DNA of 64,000 nucleotides, from contig JAUKUA010000010.1 of NCBI GenBank assembly GCA_030549175.1, forward strand, positions 372,001 to 436,000. The letters are read 5' to 3'. The stretch comes from Lasiosphaeris hirsuta. Lineage: Eukaryota; Ascomycota; Sordariomycetes; Sordariales; Lasiosphaeriaceae. Under the pieces are notes generated by a model. The model worked only from the letters and a program-made list of their open reading frames with translations, had not been told where the DNA came from and did not search any database. The translations under genes and the position numbers were made by a program. Below are positions 10,732 to 21,683 of this stretch, piece after piece; position 1 is the first letter of the stretch; every line of letters begins with the position of its first letter.

Positions 10732-11443
10732 TTTTACCTGCCAACGTTGATTTTCTGCGGGCGGGGGGTTTGGGATTTCACTTTGCTTTGCTGGCGGCGC
10801 CAACGGGTCCCGGCGTGTGTAGATTGGGCCACGTATCCAGATAAGGTAGGTGTGTAGGTAGGTAGGTAGGTAGGTAGGTAGGTAGGTTGTCGAGGTTAGT
10901 AGGTAGGCAGGTGAAGGAGACAAATTACAGTTGGTGGTTTTCAGGGACTGCACCAGTCTTGTGGAATGCCCTGCCTTCTCCGACATCCGCTCTGAGTGTT
11001 CCTCTTGCCTCGACTACATTGCCTCGACTGCGGTATGCCGATGGTGTGCATGTTTATATGAGTCTGGGATGCTTAGGAGTCTGCATTGCATGGCAATGCA
11101 GCCACAAATAGCTCAAATTAACTCTCCATCCATTTTCTGACTGTTTCGTGGGGTAATGTCGCTCGAAATACAACCCTACCCACCACCCACCTACCTAACC
11201 GATGTTACCTAACTCAAGATACCTATGGTATGGCGCATACCCACAGAGTCCCAGAAAATGGTAGAATAGGGTTACTGAGGCCGCGAGAAGCTACACCGGT
11301 GACCAATTTACAAGTTGCACAATCGCCATCAAGCAGAAGAGCCCCATGCCCAACTTGCACCACCATCACCATCACCATCACCACCACCACCAAGCACACC
11401 GCAGACCAACCCCCCACTCCCCCACCTCACACACGCGTGCACA
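10732..11443. promoter_or_regulatory. Divergent promoter region between hydrolase and FAD monooxygenase
   Basis: About 710 bp separate two divergent start codons. It contains (GTAG)n at 10853-10887 and a CAC/ATC-rich leader at 11358-11394 just before the monooxygenase start. No specific factor site is claimed. Shared control is inferred only from the arrangement. Confidence 0.5.
10853..10887. repeat. (GTAG)n tetranucleotide microsatellite
   Basis: About eight and a half uninterrupted GTAG units, located in the divergent promoter region. Confidence 0.95.
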
Positions 11444-12966
11444 ATGAAAATCATCATTGTCGGGGCTGGCTTCTCGGGCACTTGCACCTATCTACTGCTC
11501 CGGAAACTGCTACCGCCCTCCCCAAGCCCACACATAGTCGTTATCTACGACGCCCACGACCCACGTGAGGCTGGCGCTTCCCCTGGCGCGCCCGACCTAT
11601 TGATGCCTCAGCTCGGGGCCGACCTCCAAGACTCAGCGCCGATCGTCGGCAACATCATCTCTCTCTCGCCCGTCGCCATGCGCCTGCTGAAATATGTCGA
11701 CACCAAGCTCTACGACAAGTTCAAGGCTCGAAGCTACGTTAACCGGCATTTTACCTTCATGTCGGCTCGGGGCCATACCCTCGGTCTGGTACCTGCGGGG
11801 GACGACAAGCTCCCGGTCGAGTATACAGTCTCGTGCCCGAGATACGACTCCTGGAGGTGGCTCCACGAGACAGTCGGCTACGATACGATCCAATATCGGC
11901 GGGTGACCGATGTTGACCTCACCGGCGAGAAGCCGATCGTCAGGTTCGACGATGGCGGAGAAGACGACGCGGACCTGGTGGTCGGGGCAGACGGCGTGAG
12001 GAGCGTCGTGAAAAGGGCCCTCTTTGCCGAGGAGGCTAACAAATACGATCCGGTTTTCGAGTAAGTCGACCTCTTGTATCGAGACGGGAACCATTCATAC
12101 AAGTTCTCTGACAGCAAGCCTGGGATAGAGGATTTTGCGGTGTCGGAGGCTTTATGAATGTTGATATTCCCCTGTCGGTGACTAAGGATGAGAGCATGGT
12201 CTTGACGTTTGGGCCGGCAGGGTCATTTGGCTATTGCTCCGCAGCTCCCCTCGCGCAGGGGAAGATCTCCTGGTGGTCCAACTGGGGAAGCCCTACCCCC
12301 CCGGATGGAAATATCATGGACCCACGCGAAATCCGGAAGCAACTCCAGGCCCGCCACGGGACATGGAAGGACCCCTTCATCCAGAGCGTCATTGCCCAAT
12401 CAACCACAGACCGGATATACTCCGTTTGGACGACACCAGATCTGCCTCGGTGGGGCGAAAAAGGCGCCGTCCTACTTGGAGATGCAGCCCACACACTCCA
12501 AGCTACCAGTGGATCTGGAGCGAACCAAGCCCTGGAGGATAGTGTGACCTTTTGTCTATTGCTGTCGCATTACCTGGGCAATGGGGAGCCTGCGGATAGC
12601 GAGTTGACTGCAAGGGGTGTCACTGACCTGGCTATAAAGGGGCTATACCAGATACGCAGTCCTCGTGTTGCAAGCATCCGGAATCGTATGCGCCGTCTTT
12701 ACATCACCAGCTCAAGGATTGAGAGCACCCTAGTCGAGTACCTATGGTATCTCCTCCTATATCTGTGGACCAATTCTCCCTTCATCAGTAGGTGCTATAC
12801 ACCCAACTCACGTTGAAACACCGCGGCGTGGCAAGCCCACAATGCTAAGTCTTGGTTTTCATTAGGTAATTTGATTGGGTTCAAGCCTAAGAAGGATGTC
12901 ACAGAGTACGGGTCTGACGTGGAAGCTAATGTCGCCAAATACTTGCGGAAGATGGGGCATGATTAG
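11444..12966 (+). CDS. FAD-dependent aromatic-ring-type monooxygenase
   Basis: Exons 11444-12060, 12129-12787 and 12866-12966 give 458 aa. The introns are 68 bp (GTAAGT...GGGATAG) and 78 bp (GTAGGT...TTCATTAG), and both restore frame. The Rossmann motif IIIVGAGFSGTC begins at residue 3. VVGADGVRSVVKRA is the DG motif that contacts FAD and NADPH. GDAAHTLQATSGSGANQALE is the second FAD motif that closes the family. This is the pattern of group A flavoprotein monooxygenases (salicylate or PHBH-like), which hydroxylate or epoxidise a substrate using NADPH and O2. The start ATG directly precedes the Rossmann strand. With the prenyltransferase nearby, indole or prenyl epoxidation is a reasonable guess. 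Confidence 0.92.
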
Positions 12967-13875
12967 TATCGACGACCAGCGCCTTGGCAGATCAGATTGT
13001 AAAACAACAGAGGCGTGGTGCACTTGAAGCGGTGGAGCAGTGCTGCGCCGGCCCTTGCCACCAAGACCAATTCCACGTCACTGTATTACGGAAGCTCTGT
13101 AAAGTCAAGATGGCCACTTCTTTGCCGACAGGGCTATTATCATGATAGAGTTCCACAAACCTACTTGGCTATTATTGCACAAGGCTTCATTGTAATGGTT
13201 TTTTGAGCCCGGAAAGCTACCCAAATTTAAATTCGCTCGGTCTTTATCTGTCCATAAAGGCATTGCCCTGGCCTGTGCTGTAGCTACATCTTCAAGCTCT
13301 TTCCGAAACAAAGGGGGGCCCCCTCAACTTGAATGCTCTGCTGTGCGTAATGAAGGATACCTGCAAACATCGCAGCGTCATTCATTGGCTTGGCTCTACA
13401 ATTGAGCACGTGAACTCCGTTCTTGAGACAAAGACTGAGCGCGCTGTCTTTTAAACTTCTTAAGGAAGCAAGCTGATGTGCGTGAAGGTATGACGTTCGG
13501 CGTGTGCGTGATTGCTCTTGAACAGCGGCTGCAATACGCCGGAAAGTGCTCAGGAGATTGGGGCCGTAAGCTTAAATAAGATGAGTTCAAGATGGGTTGT
13601 TTTATTAAAAACTGCCTAAAGAAGGTAATAGACGCAAAAATTGAGAATGCGATTCAAAGGTTTTCTGAAGAGAGCACGCGCTTCCACGAGCCAATTCAGG
13701 GGTTCGAAGGCGGCGGATCAACCCAGGGCTCTACCGCCATTCTACGGTACCATCCCAAATCGCTATCGAAGATACAGCCCATAATCTCCTCACTTATATA
13801 TTCAAATGGCCTGGCCTATTCGCTACAGGAATCTACTCTGTTGGCGCCTTGGCCAGACTGGTAGCCGGCGAGGGC
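12967..13875. other. Intergenic between convergent genes
   Basis: The monooxygenase and the peroxidase converge here. An open frame of 90 codons at 13592-13864 (MGCFIKNCLKK...) has no recognisable domain, promoter context or homologous feel, and I do not call it a gene. Confidence 0.5.
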
Positions 13876-15347
13876 CTACAATAGCGCGGCAAGGAAGCAA
13901 GCAGCAGCCACGGCGGAAAGACGAATTTTTATGCAGCCAGCTTCGGCGGTGATGGGAACGCTCTTGGCAGCCGGGTCTGGTCCCTCGTGTGTCGCGTTGG
14001 CGTTGGCGCTGGCGTTGGCGTTGGCGCCGGTCGTTGGCTTGACCTCGTAGACGGTGGCGTTGACCGGGACCGTGGTGTGTCCGCGTGAGCCGTCTGGGTA
14101 ACTGCTTTCTCCGGGTGAGAAAGAGGCTATGGTGGCGGTGCTGGACTGGTATTCTGTGGCGGTGGTGTGTGATGGTGAGGGGCTTTGAGGGTTCCCGTCA
14201 GCGGGCGGCTCACTCGGGACGGTCTTGTCGCCCTTGGGCATCGCTTTGGTGCACTCTCGCAGCGTGTTGATGCTCTTGACGCCCATCAGGCTCATGCGGA
14301 TGTACTCGGCGGCATAAGCCTACGCGCTCAAAAGGTTAGCATGTGATATTCACAGCGATATGGTGTTGCCCAGTCCAGAGATGCTCTGCGTACCTTGTCC
14401 CAGCTGCCCTTGGCGGCAGAAAACTGCTCAAACAGTGGCCGTGTGCGGGGGGACTGCGCAAGAGACACGTCGCTAGGAAAGCGGAAGACACCGGTGGACG
14501 CATTGGGGCGGAGATGCTCGCTGAAGTAGTCGGTGTCCCATCTGCCTGGGGTGGCGTCCTGTGGGGGGTTAGCGGTGACGTTGTGGTTCCGGGACGCCGT
14601 GTGGGCACCGATGAGAGTGACAATGCCGCTGGGGCTAACCATCTTATCAGCAAAGAGGTCGATGATTTGGTCAGCCGTGAAGGTTGCGGGCGGTAGCCGT
14701 CCCAGCGGCGCAGGAGTCGCGTCCGAGGGGCGACCGACGAACATACGGATACGGGGGCCGCCGGGGCAGGCGAGAACGCCCACCTTGGCACCACACTGTA
14801 GCAGGTCGGCCATGCTGATACCGAAGCCGTGGGCCGTGTACCCCTCGTACAGGCCTTTCATCTTGGCGCCTACGCCAGCCATGGCGGCGTTCTCGGGCCG
14901 GAGAAGCTCGTCGGAGAGCAACAGGCTGCCGTCGGCCCCGCCCCAGCTCGAAAACTTGTCCCATGCAGCCGCGTCGTGGAAACCCATTCGAATCGCGCCG
15001 CGTGCAAAGTCGTTGCATGTACCCGTAGCTGCGTCGTGCATCAGCCCGTACAGCTCGTCGGCCACGTGCTTCCACACGCAGCACTCGTCCTGCCGGCACT
15101 CGGCCGAATCCAGCGCCGGCGGGCTGTATCCCTCATTGCCCTGGCCGTCGCTCTGGCCCAGCAAGATGGCTCGAATCTCCGCACCTACGCTAGAGAGCTC
15201 GCCTGGCGCGAGCGTCGCCAGGTCGCCGGGGAGCTCTGTTGATCCCAAAAACTGTCTTCGCCATGCTGCCACCTTGAGTTCTTTTATCGAGGGGAAAGCC
15301 ACCGCTGCGCCGGCGAGGTATAACCCTATAAAAGCTAGTAACTTCAT
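13876..15347 (-). CDS. Secreted class II heme peroxidase with GPI-type tail
   Basis: Exons 15347-14394 and 14319-13876 (intron 74 bp, GTACGC...GCGCGTAG) give 465 aa. A signal peptide (MKLLAFIGLYLAGAAVAF) is followed by a Cys-rich domain. The distal pocket is AIRMGFHDAAAWD with Arg120, Phe123 and His124, then the calcium-binding GGADGSLLL. The proximal heme ligand is His249 in TLIGAHTAS. These are the marks of fungal class II peroxidases (CAZy AA2, lignin/manganese peroxidase relatives). A long Ser/Thr/Pro/Asn-rich linker with ANANASANANAT leads to a hydrophobic end (LSAVAAACFLAALL), as in GPI-anchored wall proteins. It should oxidise phenols or Mn with H2O2 at the cell surface. The frame is open 53 codons upstream of the chosen start, but only the ATG at 15347 begins a signal peptide. 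Confidence 0.9.
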
Positions 15348-16783
15348 CGTGGCTGGCCTATCCGCGGTTGGATATAGGCGTGTATTTGGTGCATGTAACG
15401 ACTGACTGTGAAGGTGAATTGGACGCCTTAAGCACTTGGGCACGAAGAGTGGGAGAGCAGCAACGGAGAACGTGTGGCAGCCGTGATATTGACGGAGCGC
15501 GCCCAACGCATGGCTCAGGAGAGACCTTTATAGCGGACTCGCTGCCCGCTGTCCTCACCTGCAGCGTGGCTGCCCTGGACGAGCTGGGAGATTACAACTG
15601 ACCATGCTCTGCACATCGACAGGCTTCTGGGTGGGGTTGGGGAGCGCAACGCAAGGTTGCAACCTGCTGAGGCCCCTGTATTGCGCCTCGAGTCTCCCAT
15701 CTCGCTCATGGGCTGATCTGTTGGCGCGCCCGGGTCGCGCCATCAGGCTTCGGAGACTGGTGGTTTATTGTGATAGCCGTCGCCAGGGGTGGGAGCCCGG
15801 TCCGAGAAACCTTGATGTTTTACACCGTAGTGGGCAGTTGGGTGCCCGATGGGGTGAGGTGGAGATAGCTTGGCCCGAAGCCAAGTGGCTTGGGGGTTGT
15901 GCCTAGGGCTGCTGCCGTGCCCACCGCGCAGCTGCGGCTGAGCTACGTACGGCTGGTGCATCTGCGGTACCCTGCTAGGTATCCGTACCTGAAGCAGGAT
16001 ACACATGCAAGCAAGCAAATCCGAGCAAGAATCCGGTCCACCCTTGCTCCTTTTGTGCCATCCCACAGACTGGAATTTCCTGGGGCAAACCCCACGGAAC
16101 TCTTCCAAGTTGTCCGCTGACGTGGTACATACGCCCTGGGTGCAGCCAACTGGGGAAGATCGGGATACGCGTGGGTTTGCGCAAGTATTGGAGCCACGGC
16201 GTCACTAGTAACTCTGGCACGGCTTCCTTCCCAGTGTCATTCCAGCTCGAAGCCACCGAGACCACCTGGGCCGAGCTGCTGCACTGTGCAACTCGATCTC
16301 CACTTGTCCCTCTGGCTTGTTCTTATCAGCATCAAATTGTGCATACGCGCCTGCCTAGGTTACCAAGCTTATTTAAGCAGGCATTCATCAAGGTCCAAGG
16401 TCCACGAGTGAGAGTGAGAGGAAAGGGCAGCTTGGCACCTATGAAAAAAAAGGCCAAAAAAAAGGCCAAAAAAAAGGGGTTTTTATTTCGCACAAATACA
16501 GTCCCCTACAGTTAACGACCTTGGCTCAGAAGTGAAGTAGACTAGCTGATTTGGAGGTTACAATGACCTCCTGACTTGAATCAAACGAAACAAAAGAAAT
16601 GCGCGTAGCGAGTAATGACGAACTACCAGTCCAGGTAACGAGCAGCGCTACCTAAAATACGCTGGCCAACACCGTGTACGTTTCAGACATTGTTGAAGGC
16701 ATCCGGACGGACACCGGCTGCCCATTGAAAGGAACCCAATCTTCATTGTAGGGCAGCCAGAATCATGTTCCAATCACCCTTTC
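15348..16783. other. Intergenic with an A-rich 12-bp tandem repeat
   Basis: Upstream region of the peroxidase and 3' flank of the copper transporter. The only structure seen is the poly-A/GGCC tandem at 16444-16479. Open frames here are shadows without recognisable content. Confidence 0.55.
16444..16479. repeat. Three 12-bp units of A8 plus GGCC
   Basis: Eight A followed by GGCC occurs twice, and the third unit ends in GGGG. It is a small local tandem in intergenic DNA. Confidence 0.9.
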
Positions 16784-17508
16784 CTAGCAGTGTTGCAATC
16801 CATTATCGACCAGCGGCGTCACGGTCCCAAGCAACACGGTACCCACCCAAATACCGGCCAGTACAGAGAGGAAATAGCCAATGTTCATAGTCATGACGGC
16901 GAGCATTCTATCAGCCGACATTAGTTTCCCACTGACTACCCGACCGCGCATGAGATACCTGAGGCACCTGAGGCACCTGAGGCACCTGAGGTACCTGAGA
17001 CACCAGAGGTAGGCAGGGACTGAACTTACAGAATGTATCCCAAGGTAGCGAGCAAAATCTCGTACGAGGCCATGCCCAACCTCTGCAGCAGCGACGTTGA
17101 CCTCCACGAACCCCACCACCTCCTGACCTCAATGCCGACGCTGCGTGGCCCCGCGGGAGAGGTGCTGCTTGTCGCCAAATTGTAGGCCTTAGCGGCCGCC
17201 TTCTCGTCATCTCCAAGCAGATACTGATCGAGTTGCTTGGGCGGCATCCAGACAGTGCGTTGGAGAACCGACTTGAAGTTGATTAGAGCGCAGGCCAGGA
17301 CGGCGAGTAGGGCGAGCGCGATGCAGGCCCCGGCGTATTGCCCCGCGGTCTCGGGCCTCGCGTCGTGGAATAGCAGCGGGGTGTGGAAAGACTGGAAGAA
17401 CGTCATGGCCATGTTGGACATGTCCGTATCGGCGCCTCCGCCGGCCCCTTGCGGCATGTCGGTCATACCGGCCATACCGGCCATGTCGGCGTGGTTGTTG
17501 TATTCCAT
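16784..17508 (-). CDS. Ctr-family high-affinity copper transporter
   Basis: Exons 17508-17030 and 16907-16784 give 200 aa. The 122 bp intron (GTAAGT...GCTGATAG) splits a Leu codon. The N-terminus is Met/His-rich (HADMAGMAGMTDM, later MSNMAM), which binds Cu(I) outside the cell. TM1 is about YAGACIALALLAVLACALI. A cytosolic loop follows. TM2 carries the Ctr MxxxM selectivity motif in MLAVMTMNIGYFLSV, and TM3 has GIWVG, the GxxxG packing motif. The protein forms a trimeric Cu(I) pore in the plasma or vacuolar membrane and needs copper reduced by a metalloreductase. Its next neighbours are two BIM1-like copper-binding proteins. Confidence 0.95.
16955..17008. repeat. 9-bp tandem repeat inside the Ctr intron
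   Basis: Six units of the form GCACCTGAG (the first and last two vary by one or two bases) lie within the intron at 16908-17029, so they do not change the protein. The copy number may vary between strains. Confidence 0.9.
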
Positions 17509-18523
17509 GGCTTCGGAACAAGCGCGATTGTGGAAACGAGTGACAACGGAGAGGGGAGGTTGTGGCGTGTCTGAGTGCCTACACTATTACAGCCTGGCAT
17601 CGAGGGTGATAAGAAGATGGGCCGAGTTTGGCGAGTTCGCATTTGTTATTATAGCATCAAGTCCAACACTGCTGCTTGCTCCAGCTGAGTAGCACGCCGC
17701 ATGGGCCCGTAAATACGAACGCGAAAATGCAAACGCGGCGAGTCAAAAGGCGTTATCCCCCATTAGGATGGTGGTGCCCGATGTGCTGCGAAAGACTGGC
17801 TCGCCGTTGGCCTTGCTTTGGTGACGGTGCTGACGCTGTGCATTCCCATGTCTGACTTGTGTGTCGGGTGGCCGAGCGCTCGGCCAGGTAAGTTGCCTTG
17901 CGCCCCTTGGCGGAGGGCATTTGAGCAGGTTTCGATCGGCTGGTGCCCGCGCTCCAATCTTAGCAACCCGCCCCCTCCCACGCGATATTGCCTGAGAAGG
18001 ATTTCCTCTGTCTTGACCAATCAAACCCGTTGCGCGATGTGGTATCGCCTTGGCAGGTTTGTCTGCAGGGTTTCAACTCTCTTTGAAAAGTTTGAGGTTG
18101 GTCTTTGCAGTAGCTGCCCGTTGTCACGAAATGGCGCAATGCGAGCCTCCATTCAGTGATCACAACCCACCACTGCTTTCAGCACAACCCCAACTCTCCC
18201 TTCACTAGCATTGAATCACGGACGTACAGGTACCATCGGGGCTATATGCAGCACGGCAGCAGGCCAAAGTGGCATCATGCGCACCCTCGTCAACGAGCAT
18301 GGTAGAATAAGTTGTAACCAGGGACAGGGGGCAAAGCATGAGTATAGGTTCCATTTCCCGGCCCTGCGGTTCTATCAAAGCAACCACGCCATTCCCCAGT
18401 TCATCCTATAAACATCTCTCTGGATTTCTGTGATAGTAACCACCTGCCGCTCTACTCGCGCGGTAGCCAACCAAGTATCGCTGTCTTGGGGAAGAACGAT
18501 GTTACGCATTGACGGCACTCCCT
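17509..18523. other. Intergenic, Ctr upstream region
   Basis: Holds the promoter of the copper transporter (-) and the 3' end of the first BIM1-like gene. No gene or clear copper-response element was recognised; TTGCTC at 17676-17681 is too short to count. Confidence 0.5.
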
Positions 18524-19272
18524 TCAAAGCCAAGCCAACATGATAGCGGCCGGCATAAAGTTTGCTAGGATGGGCGCTCTAGGGGACAAGCGTCCCACGC
18601 TCCCCTTCGCTGCCGGCCCAGGACTTGTAGTGTTTGATGTCGGCGCCGTACCCGAGGGGCTATCGGTAAGATACGTTGCCGTGATCCCGCTTGAGTTGGT
18701 GCAGAGGGACGGCACGGGGGCTGACGGACCTGCGGTAAACCTTATGGCCGCGCACTGCAAAGGCGGAGCGGACCATCCCGGTCAGAAGATTGATTCCAAG
18801 GTCCCAGCACGATGCCGTCATGTCGTGGCAGCAAAAGTACACGAACACGCACCTGGAAGAGTTGACCGTCGGTGGCCACTTGTATCACCTGTAACACAGC
18901 GTCTCGGCCCTCCCAGGCCGCAATTCCAGGCACACCTGTCAGGCACAAGCTCCCCAGCCCGGCTTGTTGAACAATCGGAACCAACTTGGAGAAGACCAAG
19001 TCCCCGCTGTTGGTCGTGGCGCTGGGCAAAAGCGCGGCCTGTATGGTGAACTGGGACCGTGGATGCGTGGAAATGACATGAATTAGGCCCCCAGCCACGG
19101 TCCAGTCAGTCACCGAGTCGCGGCTGGTAGGCTCGAAGCCCCCGCAGGGCGCGATGCCTTCCTTCGTGTCTTCAAATCCGATCGAGGTGGGCGTATCCAG
19201 CACAAAGTGTGACGTGGCGAGCGTTGCGAGCGTGGCAAGGGCCAGTTGAAGAAGCATCATATCAAGCTTCAT
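18524..19272 (-). CDS. BIM1-like copper-binding LPMO-fold protein A (X325 family)
   Basis: Exons 19272-18853 and 18754-18524 (98 bp intron, GTGCGT...TTTGCAG, phase 0) give 216 aa. A signal peptide ends at ATS, and the mature protein begins with His22 in HFVLDTPTSIGFED. The exposed N-terminal His is the first arm of a copper-binding histidine brace. A second His lies in VISTHP (His70). Cysteines in APCGGF, SLCLTG, QCAAIRF and SLCTN fit the conserved disulfides. The C-terminal part is Ser/Thr/Pro-rich with a hydrophobic end (FMPAAIMLAWL), suggesting a GPI anchor. BIM1 of Cryptococcus works with Ctr1 in copper uptake; others act at the cell wall. It is divergent from a paralogue at 20345. Confidence 0.88.
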
Positions 19273-20344
19273 AGGTTAAAGCATGTATATGCTAACTTAT
19301 AACGAGCTAGTAGAGGTGTTGGTACCGTACAGTTGATCCAGGCGGGCGGGCACGTCGAGGGGGATAGCACTTGATAAGTATGATATGAATTGGCAGGCAG
19401 TGCGCATACATCCAGACCTCTGGGAGCAGTATCTTGGCTGAAGCTGCAAGGGGTGACAAGGCCTTCATGGATTGAAGTAGCTGTATATTGTACCTTAGGA
19501 GCCAGTCTGCCGCCTCAGTCATTGTCCCTGGAAATGACTTGGATACAGAGAGAGCGCGCAAACACGATCAAAGGCGCGCATCCAGAGGCAGGCAAATTTC
19601 ATGGCAATTTATTCCGGCTATGGACTGGACCATCCAGGCCGGACTTGCCTTGTCCATCCCCGGCGCGGTTTGTTGGGAAGGAAAGTGACGGCTGCGTGAC
19701 ATGTTTGACCACACCCCGTAAATTGAGTATTAATTTCGGTTCCATCCATTCCCGCCTAGGCCTGTGAGTCTTATCTATTAATTCCTGGTGCGACGGTGGG
19801 TGAGAAAGGCAGTAATGGACCAGCGGGAGAGCATGTATTGACTACAACCTGAGACGGTGTGGAGTTCTATGTAGCGGGTTGGAAGGACCGCGATTGGTGC
19901 ACGCAGAGATGAGATTACGGAACACTGTTGGGCAACACAAAAGTGATCAAGTTCGGTGATAGTTCTGGCCCAGGGAAAATCTCTGGCCCTCTTTGGTGGG
20001 TAGGCCACGCCAGAACCACGCTGATAAGCAATCTACCAATCAGGTGGCTACAACTTCTAGAAAACTCACCCCTTCCCACAAACACTCGACCCAGCGAGAC
20101 TCAGGTTATTCGCTTTTGTTTACCCGGAGGATTGCCACTTTGCGGCACGCAATGAGAAACAACGTCAGCCGCCATCATGTTTATACAAGCCGTAACTAGT
20201 GTTACGAGGTTAAAAGCCCGGCCACATCCCCCCCCTTCTGATGTGTATGGCGCCTGCGGATTAACTACATCGATTCTTGTTCCCACATTTCCTACCGCAA
20301 CAACCTTTCCCACCAAGGCTATCTAGGGGATAGAGCCAGGTACA
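19273..20344. promoter_or_regulatory. Shared divergent promoter region of the two BIM1-like genes
   Basis: About 1.07 kb between the two start codons. On the minus strand, 19562-19555 reads TTTGCGCG, which fits the yeast Mac1 copper-element consensus TTTGC(T/G)C(A/G). It is a single eight-base match and could be chance. Confidence 0.35.
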
Positions 20345-21277
20345 ATGCGCGTCGCAAATATCTTGCTCTCGCTGGCTGTCTCGGCGGCGTCGGCCCACTA
20401 CGTGCTCGACTACCCTACAAGAATTGGCTTCGATGACGAGAAGCTCGATCAGGCGCCGTGCGGCTCGTTCGACCCAACCGATAGATCGGCGGGCGTGACC
20501 AAATGGAGTATCGGAGGCAGCAACATCGCGGTCACTTCCACCCACGCACGAGTGAGGTGGCAGTTCAATGTGGCCCTCGTCAGCGACCCTACCAGATGGC
20601 TGCCCCTTGTGAAAGAGTTTGGCCAGACGGGCGTCGGGAACGTTTGCTTCAAGGGCGTGCCGGGAATCTCAGCCTGGGCCAATCAGCAAGCTGTTCTTCA
20701 GGTTATCCAATATGGGCATGACGGCGTGCTCTATCAGGTATGTAACTGTCTCGGGCGGCGTGCAAAGATCCCCTACGCATAGGTCGTGTTGAGACTATGT
20801 ACCTCGGATAGACATGACGCTGACCAGCTGCAGTGCGCCGCCATCGAAATCGTTGCCGGTGGCCCTGATCCCGTGCCAAACAGCTGCAAAAATTCCAACG
20901 GCATCAGCATTGACTCTTTGGTGCCCGCGCCGGTCTTGCCAGCTCCAGTCGGTTCAAGCTCTAGCTCATCCCTGACCGCGACCGGAGCCTTTTTGTCGAC
21001 GCCTAGTACTGAGACAGAGTTACTGGTGACGGTGCACAACGCATCCGCGCTCAACCCTCACACTGAGCTGCTAGCGACCGCACACAATGCAAGTTTGGTA
21101 ATTAGTAGCAGCCACGGCACCGCGACCCCATCGGAGTACCAAAATCCAAATGCGAGTGTGCCTTCCACTAGGGCAACCATTCAACCTATTGTCACAGCGA
21201 GTGCGAAGTCTGTGAGGAGCTATCCCACGCTCGTAGGCACCTTGGCTATTCTGGCGGTCACAGTAATTTTGATGTAA
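20345..21277 (+). CDS. BIM1-like copper-binding LPMO-fold protein B (X325 family)
   Basis: Exons 20345-20737 and 20834-21277 (96 bp intron, GTATGT...CAGCTGCAG, phase 0) give 278 aa. The signal peptide MRVANILLSLAVSAASA leaves His18 as mature residue 1 in HYVLDYPTRIGFDDE. A second conserved His is in VTSTHARV. APCGSF, NVCFKGVPGISAW and QCAAIEIVAGG match protein A line by line, and the intron sits at the same place, so the pair arose by inverted duplication. The C-terminal 120 residues are Ser/Thr-rich with many N-x-S/T sites and end in a hydrophobic helix (LVGTLAILAVTVILM), a likely GPI signal. The longer stalk than in A suggests display further out in the wall. The probable role is extracellular copper binding beside Ctr. 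Confidence 0.9.
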
Positions 21278-21657
21278 TTGTGTCATTAAAAGGCGGGACG
21301 AATGGAGTTATATACTCCATTGTTCGTCGTCTCGGAGAATAATGTTTCTTAGATTAGCTATAAGGTTTAGAGCAAGATGGGGGCTGTCGATGTATGTATT
21401 TTCGTCTAGGCGAGATCTTGTGATGTAATTATATCTTTCTATTCATAGTACTACCTTTAGGACACAATAACTTTCCAATTTACTAGAAGAAGTTCATTGA
21501 GGATCACTATCGCTCTCCCAACCTACAACCAGGACACTACCCTACACCACCCGCAGCCCTATAAGCCTCGGTTTTAACATTCCGCTATCTAACAACACTA
21601 AATTTAGCTACTATAACTCATTCATAACGTAGTCAGTGTAGATAGTCACATAGAAGA
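21278..21657. other. Intergenic, AT-richer
   Basis: The 3' flank of BIM1-like B. No gene is seen. Base composition shifts towards A/T from here on, marking the edge of the gene-rich part. Confidence 0.5.
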
Positions 21658-21683
21658 GGCCACCCACCAATGTAACCACCCAC
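21658..21683 (+). repeat. Left terminal inverted repeat of the 1 kb element
   Basis: 26 bp, the reverse complement of 22650-22675 except for one transition. Confidence 0.75.

Noticed and set aside
10732..10986. N-terminal extension of the hydrolase reading TYLPTYLPTYL
   Set aside because: It is a translation of the GTAG microsatellite in the promoter; the ATG at 10731 is a better start.
13592..13864. 90-codon ORF starting MGCFIKNCLKK
   Set aside because: No domain, no supportive neighbours, composition unlike the real genes; likely chance.
14533..15405. 290-codon plus-strand ORF
   Set aside because: Antisense shadow of the class II peroxidase.
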